Source of the DNA: Limimaricola hongkongensis DSM 17492
GTDB taxonomy: Bacteria; Pseudomonadota; Alphaproteobacteria; Rhodobacterales; Rhodobacteraceae
Length of the DNA stretch: 64,000 nt
Assembly (NCBI RefSeq): GCF_000600975.2
Contig: NZ_KK088649.1
Coordinates: 332,702-396,701 of the forward strand
Direction: 5' to 3'
The position numbers and the translations under genes were made by a program. Below the pieces are notes generated by a model. The model was not told where the DNA came from. It made no database searches and saw only the letters and a program-made list of their open reading frames with translations. Below, piece after piece: positions 8,774 to 18,193 of this stretch. Position 1 is the stretch's first letter. Each line of letters begins with the position of its first letter.

Positions 8774-10318
8774 ATGCTGCCACAGATCAGCCGCCGCGGA
8801 CTGCTCCGAAGCGGGGCCGCCGCGGGCCTTTTGTCCGTCACCGGCCTGCCGCTGCGCGCCCAGTCGCGCGGGGGCACGCTGCGCCTCGGCCTCGCAGGCG
8901 CCAACACCTCCGATAGCTGGGACGGGCGCACCCATTCCGACACCTACATGATCACCACCGCCTATGGCGCGGTGTTCGACTGCCTGACCGAGATCGCCGC
9001 CAATGGCGAGCTGGTGGGCGAGCTGGCGACCGGTTGGGAATCGACGCCGGACGCGAAGACATGGACCTTCGATCTGCGGCAGGGCGTGACCTTCCATAAC
9101 GGCGCGCCCTTCACCGCCGATGACGTGATCGCCTCGCTCAAGCTGCATCTCGACGAGGACGCGAAATCCGCCGCCCGTCCGATCGTCGCGCCGATCACCG
9201 AGATGAAAAAGCTCGGCGAGCATCAGGTGCAGTTCGTGCTGGAGGCGGGCAATGCCGACTTCCCGTTCCTGATGTCGGACTATCACCTGCTGATGTACCC
9301 GCATGAGAACGTCGAAGAGGCGATCGCGCAGGGCATCGGCACCGGGCTCTACAAGGTCGAAAGCTTCGATCCCGGCGTGCGCACGCTCCTGTCCCGCGTC
9401 GACGGGCATTACAAGGACGGCAAGGCCGGCTGGTTCGACCAGGTCGAGGTGATCGCGATCAATGACGGCTCGGCGCGGATGACGGCGCTGATGACCGGGC
9501 AGGTCGACGCGGTGAACAATGTCGAGTTCCAGGTCGAGCCGCTGCTGAAAGCCAACCCGAACCTTGCGCTCAACGAGGTGACGGGCAACCAGCACTACAC
9601 CTTCCCGATGCTCACCGACCTGAGCCCCATGGACAATCTCAAGGTGCGCCAGGCGCTCAAGCACGCGGTGCGGCGCGAGGAGCTGGTCGAGAAGATCCTG
9701 CTCGGCCACGGCGCGGTCGCCAATGACCACCCGATCGGCCCGGCGAACCAGTATTACCATGCCGATCTGGAGCAGAATGCCTACGACCCCGAGAAGTCCA
9801 AGGCGCTTTTGAAGGAGGCCGGTCTCGACGGGCTCAGCATCGACCTGTCGGTGTCCGAGGCGGCGTTCTCTGGCGCGATCGACGCGGGGCTTTTGTATCA
9901 GGCCAGCGCCAAGGAGTGCGGCATCGACATCAACGTCGTGCAGGAGCCGGCGGATGGCTACTGGTCCAATGTCTGGATCAAGAAGCCGTGGTGCGCCTCC
10001 TATTGGTCGGGCCGTGTCACCGAGGACTGGATGTTCACGCTGGGCTACGAGACGGGTGCGGCGTGGAACGACACGCATTGGGAGAACCAGCGGTTCCAGA
10101 CGCTTTTGAAGGACGCGCGCGCCGAGCTCGACAGCGACAAGCGCCGCGACATGTATCACGAGATGCAGGCGCTGTGCTCCAAGGAGGGTGCGACGGCGAT
10201 CCCGATGTATGCCAACTTCGTCGACGGCTATAACACCAAGCTCGGCCACCCGGAGGTGGTCGGCAACGTGTTCGATCTCGACAGCAACCGGATCTGCGAA
10301 CGCTGGTGGATGGCCTGA
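8774..10318 (+). CDS. ABC transporter substrate-binding protein, family 5, with Tat-type signal
   Basis: A 514-residue periplasmic binding protein. The start at 8774 follows AAGAGGGAGA. The signal sequence has twin arginines (SRRGLLRSG) ahead of a hydrophobic stretch and a likely cut after LRAQS, so export by Tat is probable. The mature part shows the SBP_bac_5 pattern: TWTFDLRQGVTFHNGAPFTA and DDVIASLKLH, then NLKVRQALKHAVRREELVEK. It is the last gene of the importer operon and is followed by a strong terminator. The ligand class is peptides, opines or similar; the precise ligand is unknown. Confidence 0.94.
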   Translation: MLPQISRRGLLRSGAAAGLLSVTGLPLRAQSRGGTLRLGLAGANTSDSWDGRTHSDTYMITTAYGAVFDCLTEIAANGELVGELATGWESTPDAKTWTFDLRQGVTFHNGAPFTADDVIASLKLHLDEDAKSAARPIVAPITEMKKLGEHQVQFVLEAGNADFPFLMSDYHLLMYPHENVEEAIAQGIGTGLYKVESFDPGVRTLLSRVDGHYKDGKAGWFDQVEVIAINDGSARMTALMTGQVDAVNNVEFQVEPLLKANPNLALNEVTGNQHYTFPMLTDLSPMDNLKVRQALKHAVRREELVEKILLGHGAVANDHPIGPANQYYHADLEQNAYDPEKSKALLKEAGLDGLSIDLSVSEAAFSGAIDAGLLYQASAKECGIDINVVQEPADGYWSNVWIKKPWCASYWSGRVTEDWMFTLGYETGAAWNDTHWENQRFQTLLKDARAELDSDKRRDMYHEMQALCSKEGATAIPMYANFVDGYNTKLGHPEVVGNVFDLDSNRICERWWMA

Positions 10319-10347
10319 CGGCCCACCCCCCCGCGTGTATCCATGAC

Positions 10348-10378
10348 GGCGCGCCGCCCCTCGGGCGGCGCGCCTTTT
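10348..10378 (+). terminator. Rho-independent terminator of the ABC importer operon
   Basis: A 12-base-pair perfect stem (10348-10359 with 10363-10374), three-base loop and TTTT, starting 30 bases after the binding-protein stop. Confidence 0.9.
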
Positions 10379-10398
10379 CGTTGCGACCAGAGCGCGCA

Positions 10399-10423
10399 GG
10401 AACCGCATTTCGGCGCGGGCGTT
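10399..10423 (+). promoter_or_regulatory. EcfG-type general stress promoter of dps
   Basis: GGAAC at 10399-10403 and CGTT at 10420-10423 are separated by exactly 16 bases, matching the alphaproteobacterial EcfG consensus GGAAC-N16/17-CGTT. It lies 42 bases before the dps ATG. dps is a known EcfG target in other alphaproteobacteria. No ecfG, phyR or nepR gene is in this window. Confidence 0.6.
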
Positions 10424-10464
10424 GGCAAGGCAACGAACGCAATCTCGCACGAGAGAGGATACCC

Positions 10465-10938
10465 ATGCCCGAGAATTTCGCAGGAGAGCTGAACCAGGAC
10501 GTCCGCACCCAGATGGTCGACCTGCTCAACAAGAACCTCGCCAACATGCTCGCCCTGACGCTGGCGGTGAAGCAGGCGCATTGGAACCTCAAGGGGCCGG
10601 GCTTCATCGGCGTGCACGAGCTTCTGGACGACGCGGCCGACCGGCTGCGCGAGGGCGCCGACCTGATGGCCGAGCGCGCGGTGATCCTGGGCGGCTTTGC
10701 CCGCGGCACCGTCGAGGTGGCGGCCGAGAAGGCGCAGATGGACGCCTACCCGGTCGAGATCACCGACATCAAGCAGCATGTCGAGGAGCTGAAGTCGCGC
10801 TACATGTTCGTCGGCGGCGAGATCCGCAAGGCGATGGAGGAGGCGGGCGACGCCGGTGACGAGGACACCGCCGACCTGTTCACCGAAGTCAGCCGCACCG
10901 TCGACAAGGATGCGTGGTTCATCGGCGCCAATAGCTGA
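10465..10938 (+). CDS. dps: DNA protection during starvation protein Dps
   Basis: A 157-residue ferritin-like protein of normal Dps length. The inter-subunit ferroxidase ligands line up with E. coli Dps: His39, His51, Asp55, Asp66 and Glu70 (segments KQAHWNLKG, HELLDDAADRLREGAD, MAERA). Dps dodecamers store iron, consume peroxide and, in some species, bind DNA. The start at 10465 follows GAGAGAGGA. The gene stands alone between two intrinsic terminators. The GGAAC-N16-CGTT element upstream predicts control by the general stress sigma factor. Confidence 0.97.
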   Translation: MPENFAGELNQDVRTQMVDLLNKNLANMLALTLAVKQAHWNLKGPGFIGVHELLDDAADRLREGADLMAERAVILGGFARGTVEVAAEKAQMDAYPVEITDIKQHVEELKSRYMFVGGEIRKAMEEAGDAGDEDTADLFTEVSRTVDKDAWFIGANS

Positions 10939-10960
10939 TCCGCGCGATCCGTCGCCACGA

Positions 10961-10997
10961 AAGCGGCCCGCTCCCCGATCGGGGGCGGGCCGCTTTT
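10961..10997 (+). terminator. Rho-independent terminator of dps
   Basis: An 11-base-pair stem (10961-10971 with 10985-10995) whose loop region can pair further, ending in TTTT. The A residues at the 5' side make it potentially bidirectional. Confidence 0.88.
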
Positions 10998-11199
10998 CGT
11001 TCGGGCATGCGCCGATGCTGACGGCCCGGTGGGCCTTTGGATTCGCGTGGGGCGTGTTGGCGTTGCCGGAGGCGGATGAGTGACACTCAGAGAAGATAGG
11101 ATTTTCGCGCATGGACAGGCGCGCGCCGTCGCGGCCTATCTGTCGGCGAACACAACCTGAGGCATCGCGCCGCGATGCCCAGCCCTCGAAAGGTCCGCC

Positions 11200-11694
11200 A
11201 TGCTCGTCCGCCTTTGCAAGATCGCGATGCTTCTCGGTCTCGCCGTCTTCGCCTTCCTCGTCACGCTCAACAACATCGTCGATTACGGCTCGAACTTCGC
11301 CTTCGTGCAGCACGTGCTGTCGATGGACACGACCTTCGAGGGCAACGCGCTGATGGGGCGTGCGATCACCACCGAATGGATGTGGCACGCGGGCTACTGG
11401 CTGATCATCGCGGGCGAAGGGCTGACCGCCCTGCTGCTCGCCGGGGGGGCGGTCGCGATGTTCGCCGCGCGGCACGCGCCCGCGCCGGACTTCGCCGCCG
11501 CGAAAAGCTGGGCCGTGCTGGGCGCGACGACTGGCTTCATGGTCTGGTTCGTCGGCTTCATGGCGATCGGGGCGGAGTGGTTCCTGATGTGGCAGTCCGA
11601 GATCTGGAACGGCCAGCAGCCCGCCTTCCGCTTCTATATCAGCCTTCTGGCGGTGATCATCTTCGTGACGCAGCCCGAGCCCGAAACCCGCTGA
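11200..11694 (+). CDS. DUF2165 family small integral membrane protein
   Basis: A 164-residue membrane protein with four hydrophobic spans, beginning [21 protein letters not shown] at the very N-terminus and ending with a span near [10 protein letters not shown]. The conserved DUF2165 features are visible: [22 protein letters not shown] after the first span, then [19 protein letters not shown] and the C-terminal region rich in tryptophan ([15 protein letters not shown]). The function of the family is unknown. It lies alone between the dps terminator and the rimP promoter. Family assignment is from memory of the conserved first loop. Confidence 0.82.
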   Translation: MLVRLCKIAMLLGLAVFAFLVTLNNIVDYGSNFAFVQHVLSMDTTFEGNALMGRAITTEWMWHAGYWLIIAGEGLTALLLAGGAVAMFAARHAPAPDFAAAKSWAVLGATTGFMVWFVGFMAIGAEWFLMWQSEIWNGQQPAFRFYISLLAVIIFVTQPEPETR

Positions 11695-11728
11695 CACCGG
11701 GCCGGGGGCACGTCTGGACACAGCACCC

Positions 11729-11756
11729 TTGCAGACTCGGGGCGCGCCCTCTATAT
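11729..11756 (+). promoter_or_regulatory. Promoter of the rimP-nusA-infB operon
   Basis: TTGCAG (11729-11734), 16 bases, CTATAT (11751-11756), a good sigma70 match. The same two hexamers and spacing occur in the dnaK promoter at 30376-30403. Expected start near 11763, giving a leader of about 90 bases. Confidence 0.6.
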
Positions 11757-11813
11757 CCCCCTCAGAACAGCGGCGCGCCGGCCTCCACAACCGGCGCCCA
11801 CCGGGAAAGATCG

Positions 11814-11836
11814 ACGGGCCGCTGGCCCGTTTTTTT
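11814..11836 (+). terminator. Leader terminator/attenuator before rimP
   Basis: A 7-base-pair stem ACGGGCC/GGCCCGT with loop GCT, followed by seven T (11830-11836). It sits only 16 bases before the rimP start and within five bases of its ribosome site. A second hairpin (11775-11781 with 11791-11797) lies just upstream. In E. coli, terminators ahead of rimP take part in NusA feedback, so attenuation is the likely role here. Confidence 0.7.
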
Positions 11837-11852
11837 GTGCTTGGAGGACCTC

Positions 11853-12431
11853 ATGTCCGACCTCATCGCCAAGGCCGCGATCGACCGCCGCGTCCAGGAG
11901 ATCATCGAACCCGTCATCGCTGACATGGGGTTCGAGCTGGTGCGCGTGCGGCTGATGTCGGGCAAGACCTCGACGCTGCAGATCATGGCGCAGAAGCCCG
12001 ACGGCACGATCGAGGTCGACGACTGCGGCGAGATCTCCACCGCCGTCTCGGCGGTGCTCGACGTGGAGGATCCGATTCTCGACGCCTACACGCTCGAGGT
12101 CTCCTCGCCCGGCATCGACCGGCCCCTGACCCGGCTCAAGGATTTCGAGCGGTGGAAGGGCTTCGAGGCCAAGATCGAGACCGAGGAGCTGATCGACGGC
12201 CGCCGCCGCTTCAAGGGCGAGCTCGCGGGCGTCGAGGATGGCGAGGTGCTGATCGAGATCGAGGAAGGCACGATCGGGCTGAAGTTCGAGTGGCTCTCGG
12301 ACGCCAAGCTGGTGCTGACCGACGAGCTGATCCGCGACGTGCTGCGCTCGCGCAAGGATGCGGGGCAGATCGACGAGACCCAATTCGACGATGTTGAAAC
12401 CATCATTGATGGTGATGAGGAGAACGACTGA
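11853..12431 (+). CDS. rimP: Ribosome maturation factor RimP
   Basis: A 192-residue protein needed for 30S subunit maturation. The start at 11853 follows TTGGAGGACC. The N-terminal domain has [14 protein letters not shown] and [16 protein letters not shown]; the family signature [12 protein letters not shown] follows; the C-terminal SH3-like domain ends in an acidic tail (DGDEEND). It is the first gene of the rimP-nusA-ylxR-infB operon, its stop overlapping the nusA ATG by one base. Confidence 0.97.
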   Translation: MSDLIAKAAIDRRVQEIIEPVIADMGFELVRVRLMSGKTSTLQIMAQKPDGTIEVDDCGEISTAVSAVLDVEDPILDAYTLEVSSPGIDRPLTRLKDFERWKGFEAKIETEELIDGRRRFKGELAGVEDGEVLIEIEEGTIGLKFEWLSDAKLVLTDELIRDVLRSRKDAGQIDETQFDDVETIIDGDEEND

Positions 12432-14053
12432 TGGCCATCACGTCCGCAAACCAGCTGGAGCTTCTGCAGACCGCCGAGGCGGTGGCGCGCGAGAAGATGA
12501 TCGACCCCGCGCTCGTGGTCGAGGCGATGGAAGAGAGCCTCGCGCGGGCCGCCAAGTCGCGCTACGGCGCCGAGATGGACATCCGGGTCAGCATCGACCG
12601 CAAGACCGGCCGCGCCCGCTTTACCCGCGTGCGCACCGTGGTCGCCGATGACGAGCTGGAGAATTACCAGGCCGAGTTCACCGTCGAGCAGGCCAGGCAG
12701 TACATGGACGACCCGCAGGTCGGGCAGGAATTCTCGGAAGAGGTGCCGCCCGTCGAGCTGGGGCGCATCGCCGCGCAATCGGCCAAGCAGGTGATCCTGC
12801 AAAAGGTCCGCGAGGCCGAGCGCGACCGCCAGTACGAAGAGTTCAAGGACCGCGCCGGCACGATCATCAACGCCACCGTCAAGCGCGAGGAATACGGCAA
12901 CATCGTCGTCGAGCTGCCCGGCGCGGGCGAAGCCGTGCTGCGCCGCAACGAGAAGATCGGCCGCGAGGCCTACCGCCCCGGCGACCGGATCCGCTGCTAC
13001 GTCAAGGACGTGCGCCGCGAGGTGCGGGGCCCGCAGATCTTCCTGTCGCGCACCGCGCCCGAATTCATGGCCGAGCTGTTCAAGATGGAAGTGCCCGAGA
13101 TCTACGAGGGCATCATCGAGATCAAGTCGGTGGCCCGCGACCCCGGTTCGCGCGCCAAGATCGCGGTGATCAGCCATGACGGCTCGATCGACCCGGTCGG
13201 CGCCTGCGTCGGCATGCGCGGCTCCCGCGTGCAGGCCGTCGTCGGCGAGCTTCAGGGCGAGAAGATCGACATCATCCCGTGGAACGAGGACATGCCGACC
13301 TTCCTCGTCAACGCGCTGCAGCCGGCCGAGGTCTCCAAGGTGGTGTTCGACGAGGATGCCGAGCGGATCGAGGTCGTGGTGCCCGAGGAGCAGCTGTCGC
13401 TCGCCATCGGCCGTCGCGGCCAGAACGTGCGTCTTGCCAGCCAGTTGACCGGTCTCGACATCGACATCATGACCGAGGAACAGGAGAGCAAGCGCCGCCA
13501 GGCCGAGTTCGAGACCCGCACCAAGCTGTTCATGGACACGCTCGATCTCGACGAGTTCTTTGCGCAACTTCTCGTCTCCGAGGGGTTCACAAATCTCGAT
13601 GAGGTCGCATATGTCGATCAGGACGAGCTTCTGGTGATCGACGGCGTCGACAGCGACACCGCCGCGGAGCTTCAGGCGCGCGCCCGCGATTACATCGACG
13701 CCCAGAACAAGGCCGCGCTGGAGCGGGCCCGCGAGCTGGGCGCCGAGGACAGCCTGATCGGCTTCCCGGGTCTCAGCCCGCAGATGGTCGAGGCGCTGGC
13801 CAAGGACGGCGTGAAGACGCTCGAGGATTTCGCCACCTGCGCCGACTGGGAGCTGGCCGGCGGCTGGACCACCGAAGGCGGCGAGCGCGTGAAGGATGAC
13901 GGCGTGCTCGAGCCCTTCGAGGTCAGCCTCGAAGAGGCGCAGGAGCTGGTGATGACCGCGCGCGTGGCGCTCGGCTGGGTCGATCCCGACGAGCTGGCCG
14001 CCGAGGAGGCCGCGGCCGCCGAGGCCGCGCAGAACGAAGAAGAAGAGGTCTGA
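12431..14053 (+). CDS. nusA: Transcription termination/antitermination factor NusA
   Basis: A 540-residue protein, full length for the alphaproteobacterial form. Order of parts: N-terminal RNA polymerase-binding domain (to about 130), S1 domain ([17 protein letters not shown]..., about 135-200), two KH domains with [14 protein letters not shown], then C-terminal helix-hairpin repeats and an acidic alanine-rich tail. It binds RNA polymerase and modulates pausing, intrinsic termination and antitermination. The leader terminator before rimP is a plausible site for its own feedback. Confidence 0.98.
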   Translation: MAITSANQLELLQTAEAVAREKMIDPALVVEAMEESLARAAKSRYGAEMDIRVSIDRKTGRARFTRVRTVVADDELENYQAEFTVEQARQYMDDPQVGQEFSEEVPPVELGRIAAQSAKQVILQKVREAERDRQYEEFKDRAGTIINATVKREEYGNIVVELPGAGEAVLRRNEKIGREAYRPGDRIRCYVKDVRREVRGPQIFLSRTAPEFMAELFKMEVPEIYEGIIEIKSVARDPGSRAKIAVISHDGSIDPVGACVGMRGSRVQAVVGELQGEKIDIIPWNEDMPTFLVNALQPAEVSKVVFDEDAERIEVVVPEEQLSLAIGRRGQNVRLASQLTGLDIDIMTEEQESKRRQAEFETRTKLFMDTLDLDEFFAQLLVSEGFTNLDEVAYVDQDELLVIDGVDSDTAAELQARARDYIDAQNKAALERARELGAEDSLIGFPGLSPQMVEALAKDGVKTLEDFATCADWELAGGWTTEGGERVKDDGVLEPFEVSLEEAQELVMTARVALGWVDPDELAAEEAAAAEAAQNEEEEV

Positions 14054-14060
14054 AGCACGC

Positions 14061-14684
14061 ATGGGTCGTGGTGGAATGAAGGCGGAGCGGGCCGACGGGC
14101 CGGAGCGGAAATGCATCGTCACGGGTGACGTGCAGCCGAAATCCGGGCTGATCCGCTTCGTGATCGCCCCCGACGGCCAGGTGGTGCCGGACGTGCTCGG
14201 CAAGCTGCCGGGACGGGGCCTCTACGTGACGGCGGAAAAATCCGTCATCGAGACGGCCAAGCGCGGGCAGTTCGCCCGCGCCGCCAAGGCGCAGGTCACG
14301 GTGCCCGACGGTCTGGCCGCCGAGGTGGAGCGCCAGCAGGCGCGCCGCGTCGTCGACCTGATCGCGCTGGCGCGCAAGGCGGGGCTCGCGATCGCGGGCT
14401 TCGAAAAGGTGAAGTCGGCGCTTGCCGGCGATCACGTCCGCGTGCTGCTGCAGGCCTCCGACGGCTCCGAGCGCGGCAAGACCAAGCTGTGGACCCCCAC
14501 GGGGGCGCGATATTACGGCTGCCTGACCTCCGACGAATTGGGTTTGGCTTTTGGCCGGCAAAGTGTGATACACGGCGCGCTCGCTGCTGGCGGACTCAGC
14601 GACCGTGTTGTAGAGGAGGCCGCGAAACTACGCGGTCTACGAGAGAGCAACGGCGGCGATACGGCCTCCGGGAAGGATATGTAA
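14061..14684 (+). CDS. RNA-binding protein, YlxR (DUF448) domain plus L7Ae-like domain
   Basis: A 207-residue protein. The first 85 residues are the YlxR domain, with the family signature [19 protein letters not shown] and the loop LPGRGLYVT. The second half resembles ribosomal L7Ae-type proteins ([21 protein letters not shown]). It sits between nusA and infB, the conserved place for ylxR. The two-domain form is usual in alphaproteobacteria, where other bacteria have two separate proteins. It is expected to act on RNA, perhaps in ribosome assembly or gene control, but its exact job is unknown. Confidence 0.92.
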   Translation: MGRGGMKAERADGPERKCIVTGDVQPKSGLIRFVIAPDGQVVPDVLGKLPGRGLYVTAEKSVIETAKRGQFARAAKAQVTVPDGLAAEVERQQARRVVDLIALARKAGLAIAGFEKVKSALAGDHVRVLLQASDGSERGKTKLWTPTGARYYGCLTSDELGLAFGRQSVIHGALAAGGLSDRVVEEAAKLRGLRESNGGDTASGKDM

Positions 14685-14689
14685 ATCTG

Positions 14690-17191
14690 ATGAGCGATAC
14701 CGACGGCAAGAAACCTCTTGGTCTGCGCGGGTCCCGTCCGGGGAACGTCAAGCAGAGCTTCAGTCATGGCCGGACCAAGAACGTCGTGGTCGAGACCAAA
14801 CGCAAGCGCGTCGTGGTGCCCAAGCCGGGCGGCGCGGCCCAAGGCACGGCTGCGACCGGCGCGGTGCGGGGCGACCCCTCCAAGCGTCCGGCGGGAATCA
14901 GCGAGGCCGAGCTCGAGCGCCGGATGCGCGCGCTTGCCCTGGCCCGCGCCCGCGAATCCGAAGAGGCCGAGAAGCGCGCCGCCGAAGAGGCCGCCCGCGC
15001 CGAGGAGCGTGAGCGCCGCCGCGCCGAGATCGAGGCCAAGGAACGCGAGGACCGCGAGCGCGAAGAGGCGCTGAAGGCCAAGGCCGAGGAAGAGGAGCGC
15101 AAGAAGCGCGAGGCCGCCGAGGCCGCGCGCAAGGCGTCCCAGCCCAGCCCGCAGCAGCCCGCCGCGGCGGCCCCCGCCGTGCCCGGCGAAGCCCCGGCAG
15201 GCGGCCCGCGCCCCGGTTCCGGCCCGCGCAAGGCCGGCGACCGCGACCGCGCCGACAAGAAGGCCAAGCCCGCCGGCAAGGGCGGTGGCGACAACCGCCG
15301 CTCCGGCAAGCTGACGCTGAACCAGGCGCTGTCGGGCGAAGGCGGACGCCAGCGCTCCATGGCGCAGATGAAGCGCAAGCAGGAGCGGGCGCGCCAGAAG
15401 GCGATGGGCGGCCCCGTCCAGCGCGAGAAGGTGACGCGCGACGTGCAGCTGCCCGAGGTGATCACCGTGGGCGAGCTGGCGAACCGCATGGCCGAACGCG
15501 TGGCCGACGTGGTGAAGTCGCTGATGCAGAACGGCATCATGGCGACCCAGAACCAGTCGATCGACGCCGACACCGCCGAGCTGATCATCGAGGATTTCGG
15601 CCACCGCGTCGTCCGCGTCTCGGACGCCGATGTCGAACAGGTGATCGAGCAGACCGCCGACAAGCCCGAGGACCTGAAGGATCGCGCGCCGATCATCACG
15701 GTCATGGGGCACGTCGACCACGGCAAGACCTCGCTGCTCGACGCGATCCGCAAGACCAAGGTCGTCTCGGGCGAGGCCGGTGGCATCACCCAGCATATCG
15801 GCGCCTACCAGGTCGATACCGAGAGCGGCACGCGGCTGACCTTCCTCGACACGCCCGGCCACGCGGCCTTCACCTCGATGCGCGCCCGCGGCGCGCAGGT
15901 GACGGACATCGTGGTGCTGGTGGTCGCGGCCGATGACGCGGTGATGCCGCAGACCATCGAGGCGCTGAACCACGCCAAGGCGGCGAAGGTGCCGATGATC
16001 GTGGCGATCAACAAGATCGACAAGTACGACGCCAACCCCGACAAGGTCCGCACCGACCTGCTCCAGCACGAGGTCATCGTCGAGAAGATGTCCGGCGACG
16101 TGCAGGACGTCGAGGTGTCGGCGATCTCGGGCAAGGGTCTCGACCAGCTGCTCGAAGCGATCGCGTTGCAGTCCGAGATCCTCGAACTGAAGGCGAACCC
16201 GAACCGTCCGGCGCAGGGCGCGGTGATCGAGGCGCAGCTCGACGTGGGCCGTGGCCCGGTCGCGACCGTCCTCGTGCAGAACGGCACGCTCAAGCGCGGC
16301 GACATCTTCGTCGTGGGCGAGCAGTGGGGTAAGGTCCGCGCGCTGGTCGACGACAAGGGCGACCGCGTCGAGGAAGCCGGCCCGTCGGTGCCCGTCGAGG
16401 TGCTGGGTCTCAACGGCACGCCCGAGGCGGGCGACGTGCTCAACGTCGTCGAGACCGAGGCACAGGCCCGCGAGATCGCCGAGTACCGCGCCAACGCCGC
16501 CAAGGAAAAGCGCGCCGCCGCCGGTGCCGCGACGACCCTTGAGCAGCTCATGGCCAAGGCCAAGGACGACAAGAACGTCTCCGAGCTGCCGATCCTGGTC
16601 AAATCCGACGTGCAGGGTTCGGCAGAGGCCATCGTTCAGGCGATGGAGAAGATCGGCAATGACGAGGTCCGGGTCCGGGTGCTGCATTCGGGCGTGGGTG
16701 CCATCACCGAAAGCGACATCGGCCTTGCCGAGGCGTCGGGTGCGCCGGTCTTCGGCTTCAACGTCCGGGCCAACGCGCCCGCGCGTCAGGCCGCGAACCA
16801 GAAGGGCGTCGAGATCCGCTATTACAGCGTGATCTACGACCTCGTGGACGACGTGAAGCAGGCGGCCTCGGGTCTTCTGTCGAACGAGATCCGCGAGAAG
16901 TTCATCGGCTATGCCAACATCAAGGAGGTCTTCAAGGTCTCCAATGTCGGCAAGGTCGCGGGCTGCCTCGTCACCGAAGGCGTGGCGCGCCGCTCCGCCG
17001 GTGTCCGCCTCTTGCGCGAGAACGTGGTGATCCACGAAGGCACGCTGAAGACGCTCAAGCGCTTCAAGGACGAGGTGTCCGAGGTGCAGTCGGGCCAGGA
17101 ATGCGGCATGGCCTTCGAGAACTACGAAGATGTCCGCCCCGGCGACGTCATCGAGATCTTCGAGCGGGAATCGGTCGAGCGCTCGCTCTGA
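14690..17191 (+). CDS. infB: Translation initiation factor IF-2
   Basis: An 833-residue GTPase starting at [14 protein letters not shown], five bases after the ylxR stop. The N-terminal 250 residues are a charged Glu/Arg/Ala-rich coiled region and a proline/alanine linker. An IF2_N segment ([20 protein letters not shown]) precedes the G domain with GHVDHGKT near residue 340, DTPGHAAF and NKID. Domains II-IV follow and end in [18 protein letters not shown]. It positions initiator tRNA on the ribosome. A stable hairpin follows the stop. Confidence 0.98.
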   Translation: MSDTDGKKPLGLRGSRPGNVKQSFSHGRTKNVVVETKRKRVVVPKPGGAAQGTAATGAVRGDPSKRPAGISEAELERRMRALALARARESEEAEKRAAEEAARAEERERRRAEIEAKEREDREREEALKAKAEEEERKKREAAEAARKASQPSPQQPAAAAPAVPGEAPAGGPRPGSGPRKAGDRDRADKKAKPAGKGGGDNRRSGKLTLNQALSGEGGRQRSMAQMKRKQERARQKAMGGPVQREKVTRDVQLPEVITVGELANRMAERVADVVKSLMQNGIMATQNQSIDADTAELIIEDFGHRVVRVSDADVEQVIEQTADKPEDLKDRAPIITVMGHVDHGKTSLLDAIRKTKVVSGEAGGITQHIGAYQVDTESGTRLTFLDTPGHAAFTSMRARGAQVTDIVVLVVAADDAVMPQTIEALNHAKAAKVPMIVAINKIDKYDANPDKVRTDLLQHEVIVEKMSGDVQDVEVSAISGKGLDQLLEAIALQSEILELKANPNRPAQGAVIEAQLDVGRGPVATVLVQNGTLKRGDIFVVGEQWGKVRALVDDKGDRVEEAGPSVPVEVLGLNGTPEAGDVLNVVETEAQAREIAEYRANAAKEKRAAAGAATTLEQLMAKAKDDKNVSELPILVKSDVQGSAEAIVQAMEKIGNDEVRVRVLHSGVGAITESDIGLAEASGAPVFGFNVRANAPARQAANQKGVEIRYYSVIYDLVDDVKQAASGLLSNEIREKFIGYANIKEVFKVSNVGKVAGCLVTEGVARRSAGVRLLRENVVIHEGTLKTLKRFKDEVSEVQSGQECGMAFENYEDVRPGDVIEIFERESVERSL

Positions 17192-17212
17192 TCCGGTCAC
17201 CGCACAGGACAA

Positions 17213-17238
17213 AAGGGGCGGCCTTCGGGCCGCCCCTT
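17213..17238 (+). terminator. Hairpin after infB, probable terminator
   Basis: An 11-base-pair stem (17213-17223 with 17228-17238) with a TTCG tetraloop, 22 bases after the infB stop. There is no long T-run, so it may act with Rho or protect the 3' end. Confidence 0.6.
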
Positions 17239-17286
17239 CGCGTTTGCGGCGTTGACAGACGCGCCCGGGGCCGCGACGCAGGAGCG

Positions 17287-17832
17287 ATGAAACGGGTGAT
17301 GATCATCGGGCAGCCGGGCGCCGGCAAATCGTGGCTGGCGCGGCGAATGGGCGAGATCACGCATCTGCCGGTGGCGCATATCGACGCCATCCACTGGGCG
17401 CCTGGCTGGGTGGAGCGGTCGCGAAGCGAGAAGGACCGGCTTTGCGCCGAGATCCACGCCCGGCCCGAATGGATCTTCGAGGGCGGGCATTCGACGACAT
17501 GGGGCGAACGGCTGGCCCGGGCCGACACGGTGATCTGGCTGGACCTGCCGACGGGCTTGCGGCTGGGGCGGGTGGCCTGGCGGAGTTTGCGTCACTGGGG
17601 ACGCAGCCGCCCCGAGCTGCCGCCCGGATGCCCGGAACGGTTCGACCCGGCCTTCTTGCGGTTCATCTGGCGCACGCGCCGCACGATGCGCTCGAAGCTT
17701 TCGTGGTTCTATGAACGGGTGCCGCCGGAAAAGGACCGCCACCGCCTGCGCAGCCGGCGCGAGGTCGCGGCCTATCTGTCCGGCCTGTCCCAAGCGGTGA
17801 GCGCCGGAAATCTCGGGCTGCCGCACCGCTAG
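17287..17832 (+). CDS. P-loop nucleotide kinase-like protein (FlaR/topology modulation family)
   Basis: A 181-residue P-loop protein. Walker A is IIGQPGAGKSWLARRM near the N-terminus. Next come LPVAHIDAIHWAPGW and WIFEGGHSTTWGERLARADTVIWLDLP, the pattern of the adenylate-kinase-like proteins often annotated as DNA topology modulation protein FlaR. Arg-rich helices follow (RRTMRSKLSWFYERVPPEK). The natural substrate is unknown, and the FlaR name does not prove a role in topology. It is a single gene between two hairpins and converges with the small 47-residue gene. Confidence 0.85.
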   Translation: MKRVMIIGQPGAGKSWLARRMGEITHLPVAHIDAIHWAPGWVERSRSEKDRLCAEIHARPEWIFEGGHSTTWGERLARADTVIWLDLPTGLRLGRVAWRSLRHWGRSRPELPPGCPERFDPAFLRFIWRTRRTMRSKLSWFYERVPPEKDRHRLRSRREVAAYLSGLSQAVSAGNLGLPHR

Positions 17833-17846
17833 GGCCCGCGCGCATG

Positions 17847-17873
17847 AAAAAAGGGACGGCCCGGGGCCGTCCC
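17847..17873 (-). terminator. Rho-independent terminator of the 47-residue gene (also usable from the + side)
   Basis: On the minus strand a 9-base-pair stem (17865-17873 with 17853-17861) is followed by six T (17852-17847). It lies 46 bases after the stop of the small leftward gene and 14 bases after the rightward kinase-like gene. Confidence 0.85.
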
Positions 17874-17918
17874 TCTCGCGTCTGAATACTCGTGAAACCT
17901 TGGAACGCGAAAGGGGTG

Positions 17919-18062
17919 TCAGGCGGCTTTCGGGCTCGCATTGGCGGGGCGGCCTTCGTAGAGGCGCTTGCCGACGCGAACCTGCATCCGGCCATTGGCC
18001 AGCTTTTTCACCAACAGGCCCTGCACCGAGATGCAGCTTCCGATCAGGATCGTTTGCAACAT
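17919..18062 (-). CDS. Conserved small hypothetical protein, 47 residues
   Basis: A 47-codon leftward frame beginning MLQTILIGSCISVQGLLVKK and ending in GRPANASPKAA. The start ATG (18060-18062) follows GGAGT at a usable distance, and the gene has its own strong terminator at 17847-17873. The pattern (hydrophobic N-terminus with one Cys, then MQVRVGKRLYEGRP) matches small proteins I recall from other Rhodobacterales with no known role. It is neither basic nor clearly membrane-spanning. The upstream 130 bases are the most AT-rich stretch nearby, consistent with a promoter, though no clear hexamers were chosen. Confidence 0.75.
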   Translation of the reverse strand: MLQTILIGSCISVQGLLVKKLANGRMQVRVGKRLYEGRPANASPKAA

Positions 18063-18193
18063 GATGGACTCCAGTGATGGTTCACTGGGCCACTACCTAT
18101 CGCTTTTGTCTGAATGAAACACTGACTTGACATATATTTGAGCAAAATTGCGGCGCTTCAGCACCGAAATGACGTAAGGTTTCGCGTCATGAT

